From: Bufo bufo
Lineage: Eukaryota > Chordata > Amphibia > Anura > Bufonidae
Assembly (NCBI RefSeq): GCF_905171765.1
Contig: NC_053394.1
Coordinates: forward strand, 161,851,183-161,915,182
DNA: 64,000 nt
Direction: 5' to 3'
Position numbers and translations under genes: made by a program
The notes under the pieces: model-generated
What the model saw: the letters and a program-made list of their open reading frames with translations, nothing else
Databases searched by the model: none
What the model was told of the DNA's origin: nothing
Part shown: in pieces, positions 1-10,506 of the stretch
Position numbering within the stretch: the stretch's first letter is position 1
Layout: each line of letters begins with the position of its first letter

Positions 1-468
1 TCCAAGGACTCTCTTATATTTTTCTTTGTTTTGTTGTCACAACATTCAAGCCTGTGCCCGGAGATAGACTCAAACGTACCTGAGCCTGTGTATTGTTCAT
101 CATCTTTACTTCCCCTATGCTCAGGGAACAGACTCATGCCTTGTGAGCCTGCTGATTTTCATCTATTTTCATTATTTCCTCATTATGGACTATCCTGGTT
201 TATAATTGTTCCACTGTGCCAGGTCAGCGCCCCTGTTCATCAGTCTCCAGAGGGAAGAAACAACGCCCCTTTTCACTTGTTTACCACCATTTTTGATGTT
301 TGCCTGATATTTACAATTGTGCCTAACCAATTGCTTTTCAGTCTCAAGAAAAAGTATTGTTATGGGTTATGGTACTGTTCTTCATGCCTGCAGGATTGTT
401 CTCTTTTTGTATCTTTCAGGAGACCTTCATCTTCGTGTCGAGGCCGACACAGGTTAAACAAGGGGTTA
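1..468 (+). mobile_element. 3' internal end of a gypsy-like LTR retrotransposon
   Basis: This non-coding stretch aligns by eye with the 3' untranslated region of the complete gypsy element further on (17960-18409). Both hold a block containing GACTATCCTGG and CAGGTCAGCGCCCC, and both end in a purine-rich tract directly before an LTR beginning TG. Here the tract is about 451-468. The window starts inside the element, so pol is not present. The overlapping reading frames here have no recognisable domain and I treat them as chance. Confidence 0.6.
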
Positions 469-1196
469 TGCAGTGTCCCACTACCCTCGTGGGTACTGCA
501 AAGTTGTTGTATTATGCTTTGCATTTCTTATATAGCCAGTTTTTTACGAAGCAATGCATCTTTATGCATAATCCTTGCTTATAGGTGTATTTAGTTGCAT
601 TACACTGAGCCTACGACTAGGGGGAGATAGCACCTCCCATATATATAGTCCAGCTCAGGCCTAGCCAGTTAGGTCCAGTGCAGTCTAGCAGTGTGTGGTG
701 TGTGCAGTCTGCAATCTTGAGCTCTCAGCCAGTTTTCAGCCCAGAGCTGAAGTGCTCCATTTACTCAGAAAATACTAAAGAAAGAGACCCCAAAGGGTTA
801 TGGCCATTTTATACTAGTGCCTTAGGACCTTTGGATTCCCAATTGAAGAAGTCACCACTCACCAGCGTCTGGCAACTTCACAAGCCTGCACTGGGATCAC
901 CAGGACCAGCCTAGAAGTCCCCTACCAGTAAGGTTGCAAATGTATATCATTTAATAGTTAGAGAGAGACATTACACCTGTCAGCAGTGGACCTGTAGCAG
1001 TGTTACCTCTGTACCAAGAGACTTTTTAATACTTTAGATGTACTGTTATCAGGAGTTATCTTCAGTAAAGTTCCACCCTGGATTTCATCCTTCTTGTCTT
1101 AGTCTCCAATTCCTCAATTAACACTACAGTAAATGGTTATACCTCCATACAAAAGGTACTGGCGTCACGACTACAAGGGACCTTGACATAGGCACA
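469..1196 (+). mobile_element. Gypsy-type LTR (family 1), 3' end truncated
   Basis: The LTR starts TGCAGTGTCCCAC at 469, right after a polypurine-like tract. It has a TATA-like block (CATATATATAG, about 630) and, near its end, the motif CTGGCGTCACGA (about 1159-1170), which is also found at the equivalent place in the LTRs at 11316 and 31223. It stops where the piggyBac-type terminus begins at 1197, so the true LTR end is missing. Sequence is clearly diverged from the 835-bp LTR family at 11316. Confidence 0.6.
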
Positions 1197-1446
1197 ATAA
1201 CCTCCTCCCTACCGCCTAACGCAGGGATGCGTCCTGCGGGTGGTCGGTTTGTTCCTCCTAGACGCATCAGCGCATCATCTCGCGAGACGCGAGAATTTCT
1301 GTGAACGCGCGCACACAGGAGCGCACGTTCACAGGATCGGAATGTAAACAAGCTGATCTACAGCCTGCCAGCGGCGATCATTCGCTGGCAGGCTGTAGAT
1401 GCAATCTTTTTAACCCCTGAAAGGTATATCAGACGCTGTTTTGTTC

Positions 1447-1567
1447 AGACGTCCGTATGTGTTTTGCGGATCCGCGGATCCACGGATCCGCAAAACACGG
1501 ACACCGCGGATCCGCAAAACACGGACACCGGCAATGTGCTTTCCGCATTTTGCGGATCCGCACATTG
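1447..1567. repeat. Harbinger-type GGATCC-rich MITE fragment
   Basis: CAGACGTCCGTATGTGTTTTGCGGATCCGC followed by several repeated TTTTGCGGATCCGCAAAA palindromes. The same core occurs at about 3490-3549, 49690-49770, 57062-57150 and 61075-61140, so it belongs to a dispersed MITE family with PIF/Harbinger-like ends. The copy lies within the piggyBac derivative. Confidence 0.5.
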
Positions 1568-1626
1568 TCAGAACTATATAGAAAATTCCTTTTCTTGTCC
1601 GCAATTGCGGACAAGAATAGGACATG

Positions 1627-1793
1627 TTCTATAGCAGGGATCAGCAACCTTCGGCACTCCAGCTGTTGTGAAACTACAATTCCCAGCATGCTTCATTCAT
1701 TTCTATGAGAGTTCTTAGAAGAGCAGAACAAGTATGCATGCTAGGAGTTGTAGTTTCACAACAGCTGGAGTGCCGGAGGTTGCCTACCCCTGT
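1627..1793. repeat. Foldback MITE (CAGCTGTTGTGAAACTACAA family)
   Basis: An inverted repeat: CACTCCAGCTGTTGTGAAAC near 1651 pairs with GTTTCACAACAGCTGGAGTG near 1752-1772, around a loop that includes CATTTCTATGAGAGTTCT. The same hairpin with the same loop occurs at 52261-52405 in a gstp1 intron. No coding capacity. Confidence 0.6.
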
Positions 1794-2144
1794 TCTATAG
1801 GCTCTACAAAAAACGTAGTGTTCGCCCGATCAGGCCTGATCTTGTGCGCACACTTGCGTTCAGTCCGCCCCACCGCAGTGACAGAATTTTTTTTTCTGAT
1901 CACTGCAAAAACACTGTAAAATCGCTGCGGCGCTATAAACATCACTTTTGAGGGGCATGGCGAGTTCATAGAAGATTATTTTTTTTGGGCACAAGTTAGC
2001 AGAAAAAGATTATTTTTTTTTTTTCTTACAAAGTCTCATATTCCACTAACTTGTGACAAAAAATAAAATCTCACATTAACTCACCATACCCCTCACGGAA
2101 TCCAAATGCGTAAAAATTTTATTTATATTTATACATTTATATTC

Positions 2145-3480
2145 CAGACTTCTTCTCACGCTTTAGGGCCCCTAAAATGCCAGGGCAGTATAAATACCCC
2201 ACATGTGACCCCAATTTGGAAAGAAGACACCCCAAGGTATTTCGTGAGGGGCATGGCGAGTTCATGTAAAATTAAATTTTTTGTTAGTGGAATATGAGAC
2301 TTTGTAAGAGAAACAAAAAATTAAAATCATTTTCCGTTAACTTGTGCCAAAAAAATATATATTCTAGGAACTCGCCATGCCCCTCACGGAATACCTTGGG
2401 GTGTCTTCTTTCCAATATGGGGTCACTTGTGGGGTATTTATACTGCCCTGGTATTTTAGAGGCCCTAAAGCGTGAGAAGTAGTTTGGAATCCAAATGCGT
2501 AAAAGATGCCCTGTGAAATCGTAAAGATTCTCATTGGAATTTGGGCCCCTTTGCGCATCTAGGCTGCAAAAAAGTGTCACACATGTGGTATCGCCATACT
2601 CAGGAGAAGTAGGGAAATGTGTTTTGGGGTGTATTTTTACATATACCCATACTGTGTGTGAGAAATATCTCTGTAAATGACAACTTTTTTATATTTTTTT
2701 AAACAAAGTTGTCAAATTACAGAGATATTTCTCTCACCCAGCATTGGTATATGTAAAAATACACCCCAAAACACATTGCCCTACTTCTCCTGAGTACGGC
2801 GATACCATATGTGTGACACTTTTTTGCAGCCTAGGTGCGTAAAGGGGCCGAAAGTCCAACGAGTACCTTTAGGCTTTACAGGGTTGCACACAATTTAGCC
2901 CCGCCCAAAATGCCAGAACAGTAAACACACCCCACAAATAACCCCATTTCGGAAAGTAGACACCCCAAGGTATTCGCTGAGGGGCATATTGAGTCCATGA
3001 AAAATTGAACTTTTTGTCACAAGTTAGCGGAAAGGGAGACTTTGTGAGAAAAAACAAAGAAAAATCAATTTCCGCTATCTTGTGCCAAAAAAAAAAACTT
3101 CTATGAACTCGCCATGCCCCTCACGGAATACCTTGGGGTGTCTTCTTTCCAAAATGGGGTCACATGTGGGGTATTTATACTGCCCTGGCATTTTAGGGGC
3201 CCTAAAGCGTGAGAAGAAGTCTGGAATCCAAATGCCTAAAAATGCCCTCCTAAAAGATACTCATTGGAATTTGGGTCATACATGTGGTATCACCGTACTC
3301 AGGAGAAGTAGGGCAATGTGTTTTGGGGTGTATTTTTACATATACCCATTCTGGGTGAGAGAAATATCTCTGTAAAATGACAACTTTGTATAGAAAAATG
3401 GGAAAAGTTGTCTTTTACAGAGATATTTATCTCACACAGTATGGGTATATGTAAAAATACACCCCAAAACACATTGCACA
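2145..3480. repeat. Chain of four palindromes built from two modules
   Basis: Inverted copies follow one another: about 2145-2485 (centre near 2320), 2575-2825 (centre near 2690), 2885-3225 (centre near 3070) and 3270-3480 (centre near 3395). They alternate between module A, containing GCCAGGGCAGTATAAATACC and AGACACCCCAAGGTATT, and module B, containing TGTGTTTTGGGGTGTATTTT and GAGAAATATCTCTGTAAA. The same two modules in the same alternation fill 54957-56800. Arms are about 100-170 bp with some mismatches. Confidence 0.7.
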
Positions 3481-3487
3481 TTGCCGT

Positions 3488-3549
3488 GTCTGTGTTTTGC
3501 GGATCCGTGGATCCGCAAAACACAATACGGACGTGTGAATGGACCCTAA
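3488..3549. repeat. Harbinger-like MITE end
   Basis: GTGTTTTGCGGATCCGTGGATCCGCAAAACAC palindrome followed by the terminal sequence ACGGACGTGTGAATGGACCC and then TAA, which fits a Harbinger-type terminus and TWA target. It lies between the piggyBac derivative and the truncated retrovirus, so it may mark an old rearrangement. Confidence 0.45.
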
Positions 3550-3554
3550 GGGTG

Positions 3555-4832
3555 AAGGGCACCAGAGTGCCTGCCGCTGTGAGAAACCCTCTTGTCTTCC
3601 ATATCAGTCCAAAGCCATGTGCCACACCTAACGCATACGGTGAATCAGTCCAAACATTAGCTGTTTTCCCCTCAGCTAATTTGCAAGCTATTGTCAGTGC
3701 TTTCAGTTCTGCTTGCTGAGCGGAGAAGTGAGGGGGCAGTTCTTCTGCTTTTAGGACTGTATCTAGGGTGGTGATTGCGTATCCAGTGTGGAATCTGCCA
3801 TGGTCATCAACAAATCTAGACCCATCTACAAGAAGTGTTAGATCTGGGTTGTCCAGAGGTGTTTCCAGGACGGTTGGTAAGTGGGAAGTTTCAGAGGACA
3901 TGACTTCAAAGCAGTCATGGTTACTTTCTTCACCTTCGTTACCCTCATCCCCTACATTACCCCCTTCAGAAATTGGAGGAAGAGTAGAAGGGTTGATTAT
4001 ACAACACCTGCGGAGGGTAACGTTGTCAGGGATAAAAAGGGAGCATTGTAGGCGGAGGTGACTTGCGGCTGACAAATGTTTGGGTTGGGTTTGATTGAGA
4101 ACTGCAGAAATGTCATGAGGAGCTGAGAGGGTGAGATCGTGTCCCAGGACGATATCAGCGGTCTTGTCCAGGAGCAGCTGAGCAGCAAGGCCAGCTTTCA
4201 CACAGGATGGGGCTGCTCTTGCAACTGGGTCCAGTCTGGCTGAGTAATACCCAATGAGGCGCATTTTAGTTCCATGCGCTTGGGCCAGAACTCCTTGGGC
4301 GTGGCCTTCTCGTTCAGAAACAAAGAGTATGAATGGTTTGTCATAATCCGGGAGTCCCAGAGCAGGTGAAGTGGATATTGCCTCCTTTAGTTTTTGGAAG
4401 GAGAGGCCCGCGGCTAAGGACAGGGTGAAAGGGTCTGTCTTCAAGGCATCATATAAGGGGAACATCAGCAAAGAGGCTCCAGGTATCCAGGATCTACAGT
4501 AAGAGATTTGGCCAAGGAAGGCCTGGAGTTCCTTCGGGGTCCCAGGTAACAGGATCTTCTGAATGGCGGCAATTCGATCTTGAGTGAGATGTCTTGTGCC
4601 TTGGGAAATACAGTGCCCGAGGAAAACGACCGTGGGTGAACACCATTGGGGTTTCTTAAGGGAGGCCTTGACACCCTGTTTGGCTTGATGTAGTAGAAGG
4701 CTCTCAGATTTGGCCGCAGCTGTAGGAGGGTCGTTGGCACAGAGTAGTAGATCATCTACATAGGTCAGAAGGACAACTTCTGGGTGGGCTGACACCAAGT
4801 GGACAAGACAAGTTGGATGGCCGCAGAAAAAT
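3555..4832 (-). pseudogene. Endogenous retrovirus pol: RT palm to RNase H, truncated
   Basis: Minus-strand reading frame open from 4798, continuing the RT of the frame that ends at 4834 after a frame break. It carries the polymerase motif TYVDDLLL, the connection region (FLGHCISQGTRHL) and an RNase H with LLVDGSRF and a later WTDSPYAL. This matches class I (gamma/epsilon-like) retroviral pol. The RNase H stops around 3555, where Harbinger and piggyBac-type DNA begins; the frame then runs on as chance coding. Integrase and env are absent. Confidence 0.8.
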
Positions 4833-4833
4833 G

Positions 4834-5375
4834 TTAGGGAGAGTTCTGGGCTCCTTGAGGCATGACGGTCCAGGTATATTGTTCGTGAGTGAAGTCAAAA
4901 AGTAATCTGCAGGATGGGTGTAGGGGTACACTGAAGAAAGCGTTTGCAAGGTCAATGACTGTGAATATGGAGGCTGAGGGGGGAATCCCTGAGAGTATGG
5001 TGTTGGGATTAGGGACAATGGGAGCATCCAAGATGGTGGCTTTATTCACAGCTCGAAGGTCTTGGACCATTCGGTACTGCACTGGTGTTCCTTTTTCCTG
5101 ATGCTTCTTGACTGGGACCAAGGGGGTGTTACATGGGGATTGTGTCTTTACCAGGGCTCCCTTTTCCAGAAACGCCTTTACTTGGGTCGAGATGGCTTCT
5201 GACTGTGATAGCTTAAGGGGATACTGTGGCTTTCTGGGGAGTGGTGCCCTTGGTTTGAGTTTGACCAGCACAGGGGAAACGTTGAGTCTTCCAATATCCT
5301 CAGGTCCAGAAGACCACAGGGTTGAAGGGATTCTAGCCAGCACTTCAGATGGGACAGGACAGTCTTGGACCGTAG
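4834..5375 (-). pseudogene. Endogenous retrovirus pol: RT N-terminal half
   Basis: The frame holds the RT fingers and palm motifs of class I retroviruses: YPLKLSQSEA, TPLVPVKK, YRMVQDLRAVNK, FTVIDLANAFFSV and VMPQGAQNSP. It ends in a stop right after the last motif, and the RT continues in another frame from about 4798, so pol is broken by a frameshift here. Upstream it is interrupted by the hAT MITE at 5383-6218; the pro frame beyond the MITE is in phase with this one once the insert and its 8-bp target copy are discounted. Confidence 0.8.
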
Positions 5376-5382
5376 TGAGGAG

Positions 5383-6218
5383 TAGTGTTGATCACGAATA
5401 TTCGAATTTCGAATCTTTATCGCGAATATAGGTACTTCGAAAATTCACGAATATTTCGAATATAGTGATATATATTCGGAATTTCGAATATTCGATTTTA
5501 CATTTTTTTTTATATTCGATTTTTTTTTTTTTATCAGTACACATGATCCCTCCCTGCTTCTAGCTTGTGGGCCAATAAGAAGGCTGCAATATACCTAACT
5601 TTAGGAGTAGTGTTGTTTGCGAATTTTGCTCTATATTCTTTTTCTTTTTCGAATATTCGCTATATTGCTATATATTCTTGTTTTAGCAATATAGCGAATA
5701 TTCGAAAAAAAACGAATATAGAACAATTTAGCTAATATAGTGCTATAATCTTTTTTTTTATAGTTGTAATTTTTTTCCAATCTGAACTTCAGATGAGAAA
5801 AAAATTACAACTATTAGACAAAGAAGATTATAGCACTATATTAGCTAAATTGCTCTATATTCGTTTTTTTCGAATATTCGCTATATTGCTATATATTCTT
5901 GTTTTAGAATATTACGAATATTCGAAAAAACGAAGTTATAGCAATATAGCGAATATTCTAAAAAAAAAGAATATAGAGCAATTTAGCTAATATAGTGCTA
6001 TAATATTCTTTGTCTAAAAGTTTAAAAATTCGCAATAAAAATTTGAAAATTCGTATACAAAAATTCGCATATTACACGATCATTACCTTGCCGATTTTTT
6101 GAGCAAAAAAAATCGTAGAATATAACAAATATTCGAATTTGCGAATATTCTACGAATATTCTACGAAATATTAGCGAAATATCGCGAATTCGAATATGAC
6201 CCCTGCCGCTCATCACTA
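5383..6218. mobile_element. AT-rich hAT-type MITE with 8-bp target duplication
   Basis: This 836-bp insert inside the retroviral pro-pol is flanked by GTGAGGAG at 5375-5382 and 6219-6226. Its ends are TAGTGTTGATC and the inverse of TAGTGATGAGC, which fits the hAT Ac-like end pattern. The interior is repeated CGAATATTCG-type palindromes with very high AT content, including a long inverted repeat around 5780 (ATTATAGCACTATATTAGC and inverse). A relative begins at 32219. No transposase. Confidence 0.75.
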
Positions 6219-6230
6219 GTGAGGAGTAGT

Positions 6231-6660
6231 AGGGGAAGACTAGTTAAGGCTTCTTGGTCTTTTTGATTAAGAGGGCTAGTAGACAGAGAAATGGTGCCAT
6301 CTTCCTTATAGTTAATGGTGGCCTGGAGTCTTGACAGGACATCTGCTCCTAGGAAATTTAGGGGGCAGGTTTCTGACACCACGAACCTAGTTAAGATATT
6401 TGCATAAGGACTTCCTATTGTCATGGGTTTGGTAAGCTTGTTGGACTGTGTGATTCCCCCCACCCCCACACAGGAAATATCAATGTCAGACAAAAAGTCT
6501 GCAGATGGCATGTTATGTACCCTTATGACACTTCTTGCTGCACCTGTATCCACCAGGAATGGGGTAAGTTTCCCTTCCACTGGTATTTGGATTGTGGCAA
6601 GGGGGCCGCACTTACTGGTTTGGGAGGCTAGTATAAGGGACACAGGCTTGCCGGACCCCT
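6231..6660 (-). pseudogene. Endogenous retrovirus protease
   Basis: Minus-strand frame with the aspartic protease motif LVDTGAARSVI and downstream LNFLGADVLSRL, as expected of a retroviral pepsin-type protease; the enzyme cuts Gag and Pol in the maturing particle. It sits between the nucleocapsid zinc finger (right) and RT (left). It is in the -1 frame relative to the nucleocapsid frame, consistent with frameshift expression in retroviruses. The coding sequence is cut by the MITE at 6219. Confidence 0.75.
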
Positions 6661-6672
6661 AATGTAGGAGGG

Positions 6673-7277
6673 CTAGATGGGATTGGGACAGATGGGGGGG
6701 CAGAGGAAGGGAGGGGTGGCTGAGAGACGTACAGCATTTGCCAAAGCTCCGTTGTTATTCCAGTTGGGTTGGGGGAAAGGATTCTGCTTCCTCCTTCGAG
6801 GGGCTCTACATTCTCTTCTGAAGTGTCCAGGACGTCCACAGTTGAAACAGGTTCTAATATCTTGGGGTGGTCCGAGGGCAGGGTCCACTGACATCATCAG
6901 TGGAGGTGGTTTTTTGATAGGCTGTGACGATTCTAGTCCCTTTGCCAGTAGCATGGGCATATAACGGTATTCGGGATGGGCTTACATAAGTCCCTTCCTG
7001 ATATTCTCCCTCAGGCCCATAACAAAGGCCGAGAATAACATCTGCATATAGGATTTGTCTTGAGTGATATCCCCTTTGTCTTGAGTGATATCCTGTACTG
7101 TTGTGGCCTGGTCGGCCAGTTTATCTTTGGCCCAAGTGTATAGCTGTTCACAGAATTCAATGCCAGACTGGTAAGATTGGTCGTCAGTTATTCTAGCATC
7201 AGTGATAGATTTCTCCATGATAGGCCAATACGAATCCCCTGCTTTCACTTCTGTGAGGCCCACCAGGTCTCTCCATG
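6673..7277 (-). pseudogene. Endogenous retrovirus gag: capsid end and nucleocapsid
   Basis: The 6960-6673 frame has one CCHC zinc knuckle (CFNCGRPGHFRREC) followed by a basic tail, the mark of nucleocapsid. Upstream in the same frame, 7263-6982, a segment with FVMGLRENIRKGL resembles the capsid major homology region; a stop at 6982-6984 separates the two. A short duplication repeats the residues ITQDK. Gag is therefore inactivated. The frame to the right is interrupted by a solo LTR at 7278-8349. Confidence 0.7.
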
Positions 7278-8349
7278 TGTCACGGCCTATGGTGTACGCT
7301 GTGACACTGTTGCCATGCTTGCTGTTGCTGGTGGCAATGTGTTGCTGTTTTGGGATGTTGTGGCAGTGTCACGGGTTTTGCTGTGTGAGCTGTGACTTGC
7401 TTGCCACGCATGCTGTTGCCTGCGGCAACCTGTTGCTGTTTGCTTGTGTGTGCAACTCCCCTTCAGTTTCTTCTTCCTTGAGTTTGGTTAACTTTGGGTT
7501 AATGTGTTTTCTTGGTGGGGGTGTGGTCGCTTTGGGCTATTTAGCTTCTGCTTGATGCCTGTAGCTCAGTGTTCCTCCAGGCTTGGGGTGTGCTGGTGGT
7601 TCACTGCTACTGGCTTTACCATCTGTCCAGTGAGGGCAACCCTTGTGGTCATCAAGGTCTTCCCAGTGTCTTCTTCCCATCCTACCCTTTGCTGATTTTT
7701 GTGGGTTTTGTCCAGGGTGTATTTATGTCTAGTGTGTTGTGACTGTCTGGTCTGTTTATGTTGTTTCCAGCATGTCTGCTAGATATTCCCCTGTTGTCTG
7801 TTGTACCTCCGTGAGGGGGCTGGTTTCCCAGAGGGGTGAACCATAAGCCAGTATGCAGCGCTGTCTGGGGCTGCCATGCACCTTGCTGCATGGGGGTCTA
7901 GGCAGTAACTGGTATGCTGGTTTGCTGTATGCGTTGTTTGTGTTGTGCCCTGTTTGGTGTGTGGGCTTCGGTTCGTATGCACGGATTCCAGTCGTGGTGG
8001 CAGCGGCCGGTAAGTGAGTTTTCCGGTGTTCTTACCTGCCGATCCAATTGCTGCATATGGTCTTTTCCTTTCCACCTGTTACTAGCCAGCTGGAGACTCC
8101 GGTTCGTCTGTGTCCCTGAGGAACCAATTGTCTCCTATTCCTGACCCCTATGCCAGGGACCATCAGGGTCAGCAGGATCCACGTTCCAGTGCATGAGCCC
8201 TCCCACCTTCAGGGTTCGCTCATGCAGTCAGGAGATCAGGGTCAGGATTAGGGCGGCTATAAGTTGTGGCCTGCTCCCTTCACTGTAGTCTGGCCTAGTA
8301 ACAGTTCCCACGATATGGTAGGGAGTTTCCCCTACTTCCCACCGTGACA
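7278..8349. mobile_element. Solo LTR inserted in the retroviral gag
   Basis: Ends are TGTCACGG and CCGTGACA, a perfect 8-bp inverted pair with TG...CA termini. Flanks are CCATG (7273-7277) and CCATA (8350-8354), a 5-bp target duplication with one mismatch. Gag coding resumes on both sides in the same frame after discounting the 1072-bp insert and 5-bp duplication. No internal genes, hence a solo LTR. Family not recognised. Confidence 0.7.
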
Positions 8350-8354
8350 CCATA

Positions 8355-9191
8355 TGACTGAGAAGATTTTTGGGATTTGTACCATGCAGCGGTAAAAGGG
8401 CATGGGTTGTTTTTCTGGATCTGGCAGGCTGTTAACTAATGTAGAAGCCTGTGAGGAATTGAATGCCACATAGCACAGGGGGGCATCGGGGGGTGGGCCA
8501 AAAGACCTAGTTATTCCTTGTGCCTGGCCGATGTGACAGTGTGGGGTAGAGGAGAAGGGGGGATTGGCAATCGACACCTGCGAAGCAGCATCACTCTGTG
8601 GAGGGCTTTGGTAACCGTGGCTGGGTTGGGATGGGGTTTTACTGGGCTGGTGTTTCTGGTAACTATAGTCAGAGACCGTACTGGGAAGTTCCACATACAG
8701 TGTCCCATGTTGTGGGAGTGGTTGAGGTGCAGGTGGAGTGCCAATACCTTGGCCGTAAACTGTACTAGTAAGAGCGTCATTAGTTTCACATTCTTGTTCC
8801 CCATCGTTTAGAACCTATACCCCAATCTCTGGGACAATATTTCCCCTTTCTGCACTTCCCTGTTCTCAACTGTCTCTGGCTATACTGGCTGGCAAGGACA
8901 CCTGACTATGCCTTCTAAGTCTATTTCACATAACAGTTTGCCTTCAAGGGTTAAGCGACCGGGAAACTCATGAATATTAAGGTGGAATCCAGTAAAAGAG
9001 GGGGCTACAGGGGCTATGGGACCCACTCCCAGTATCTCTAGGGGGTACCCTAACTTCTTGACTTTTAGTACTTTATAACCATTAGGGGTGGGACCCAGTA
9101 AAAGACCGGAACTGCATTCGGAATAAGACATACGACAGATGATCACAGACAAGTCCCTGGACTGATCATAGGATGCACCCCTCCACCTCAT
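8355..9191 (-). pseudogene. Endogenous retrovirus gag, N-terminal part (broken)
   Basis: The frame 8694-8332 is rich in Pro, Ser and Gln and ends with a segment containing PEKQPMPFYRCM, plausible for the matrix-to-capsid junction. It is in phase with the capsid frame beyond the solo LTR. A separate open frame at 9191-8880 could be matrix or leader coding but shows no motif I recognise. Frames are interrupted between 8811 and 8880. Assignment rests mainly on position between primer site and capsid. Confidence 0.5.
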
Positions 9192-9562
9192 ATCTCTATG
9201 GGGGAGTTATTTATACCGAACACAGTGTGTTCCCCTCTGCGTCGCAGCAGAGTCCCCACGGGCCGGTCTCTTGATGGGCGTCGAATAAAACGACTCAAGA
9301 CAGCCATCTTGGACCCCTGTGTAACCACTTCTATGATTCAGTCCTGGCATAGAACGTAAAACATATATCAGTCAGATCTCATAGGTCATAAAGAATTTAT
9401 AACAGGTTCGTATATTAGGCGATGATGAAGAATTACCTGTCCTTTGTCGGCACAAAGGAGGGAGTATACGGGGAAACAAGGAAAATTCTTACCTTGGTTC
9501 CCCGTCCTCCGCTGGTTCAGCTGTGGACCCCGTAAATCATTGCCCCATGTTGGGCACCAAAC
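9192..9562 (-). other. Retroviral leader: primer binding site and splice donor
   Basis: On the minus strand the LTR ends ...TTGACA, followed after two bases by TGGTGCCCAACATGGGGC (about 9543-9560), a primer-binding-like 18-mer. It differs from the Lys-type site TGGCGCCCAACGTGGGGC only by two CpG decay changes. Downstream AAG|GTAAGAA near 9485-9494 is a good splice-donor match. Leader then runs to gag. Confidence 0.6.
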
Positions 9563-9940
9563 TGTCAAGGCAGGGTAATTTACCCACAGATGTATGGGCT
9601 CTCTGCCAAATTGAGTGTAGTGCTAGCACAGAAGAAATCAGACACTTCACACACTTCTATTTAATTTTCACGGTCATAGCATTTTATGTAGCTGCCCTGC
9701 GTCACAACTGATCGTAACTTGGTTAGTGTATTTGGCAACATATACTTGGTTAGTTGGTATATGTTCTTTTTCCATCCGCATTCCTAGCTGGGCGAGTTGA
9801 CGTACATCTAAAATCAGGTTAGTGCACCCGGAAACTGTACAGCATATATGTTCCATTGTATGGGCTTATATAACCATATTTGGAATAGGCATTTCACATT
9901 AATATTAATATTAACATTAATATTATATTTATCCACCACA
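9563..9940 (-). mobile_element. Endogenous retrovirus 5' LTR (outer edge uncertain)
   Basis: The inner edge is set at 9563 by TG...(plus strand), i.e. CA on the element strand, next to the primer site. A TATA box on the minus strand (GGTTATATAAGCCC, about 9865-9878) supports promoter function. The outer edge is not clear: CCACCACA near 9940 is one candidate, but similarity could run to about 10030. The matching 3' LTR is absent because the element is truncated. Confidence 0.55.
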
Positions 9941-10030
9941 GAGGTGCAGCTAGCCGGGCATGTGCTTTTCGTCCCGATGCCTACTGCCACAATGCCAAGA
10001 TGTCCCGCAAGCGGCAGCACTAGCCTAAAG

Positions 10031-10117
10031 TAGATGATAGATAGATAAACAAATAGATAAATAGACAGATACAGTAGATAGAGTGATAGAAAGATAGATA
10101 GATAGATGTATATACTG
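10031..10117. repeat. GATA-type microsatellite
   Basis: Degenerate (GATA)n/(AGAT)n tract with interspersed AAAT units, immediately outside the retroviral LTR region. Confidence 0.8.
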
Positions 10118-10144
10118 TAGATCGCACTCTCTCCTTAGTATAAA

Positions 10145-10310
10145 ACTGCAGTTCCATGCGCCATTTGCTGTTTAGAAACAAATTGCACCCTGGATTTTCT
10201 AACTACTCTTTTTATGCACTTCGTTCTCTATTTAAACAGAATATCGCTCTGCACTCACGAAATTCCACTGTGAGCGCTAGCGCTGCTACATCTATTGAAT
10301 ATGGAGCAGA
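10145..10310 (-). repeat. Dispersed repeat, copy 1
   Basis: Read on the minus strand this segment matches 22495-22650 on the plus strand: both contain GCAGAGCGATAT, a CAGGGTGCAATTT block and ATGGCGCATGGAAC in the same order with similar spacing. No coding capacity or known promoter box recognised, so the class (SINE or MITE) is open. Confidence 0.6.
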
Positions 10311-10506
10311 ATCTATTCTTTCAATAATATGCAATGCAATAATATAGCAGTGCAGCTCACGGGCAAACACAAGCTGTCTCATCACTGCATTCTGCTGATT
10401 TCTGGGGTAATAGAAGGAGCCCCAATGTGTGTGATCACCAGATATGAGGTCACCCTAGGCTCTATCTGTACCCCGCTTATATAAGTTATTAAATAGCAAT
10501 TATTAC

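Larger units (their letters stand above)
1197..3480 (-). mobile_element. Non-autonomous piggyBac derivative with palindromic core
   Basis: It opens with ATAACCTCCTCCC, the reverse complement of the right end of the piggyBac element ending at 48318 (GGGAGGAGGTTAA), with the target TTAA decayed to ATAA. The next 240 bases repeat the subterminal hairpin region (AGCCTGCCAGCG and its inverse) seen at 48130-48310 and 57400-57588. Bases 1806-1930 match the inverse of 47540-47690, beside the transposase gene, so this is a derivative of the same family. From about 2080 the transposase is replaced by alternating inverted modules. The left terminus is not seen; a Harbinger fragment replaces it. Confidence 0.65.

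Noticed and set aside
31..594. 187-codon open frame at the window start
   Set aside because: It overlaps the 3' untranslated part and LTR of a gypsy-like element and has no domain or codon pattern of a gene.
3299..3554. C-terminal tail of the retroviral pol frame
   Set aside because: Past about 3555 the frame runs through Harbinger and piggyBac-type repeats, so those residues are not viral.
7202..7555. 117-codon plus-strand frame
   Set aside because: It crosses the boundary of retroviral gag and solo LTR, so it is a chance frame.
10031..10117. Possible CRISPR-like or satellite array of GATA units
   Set aside because: Ordinary degenerate tetranucleotide microsatellite; no spacers and a eukaryotic setting.
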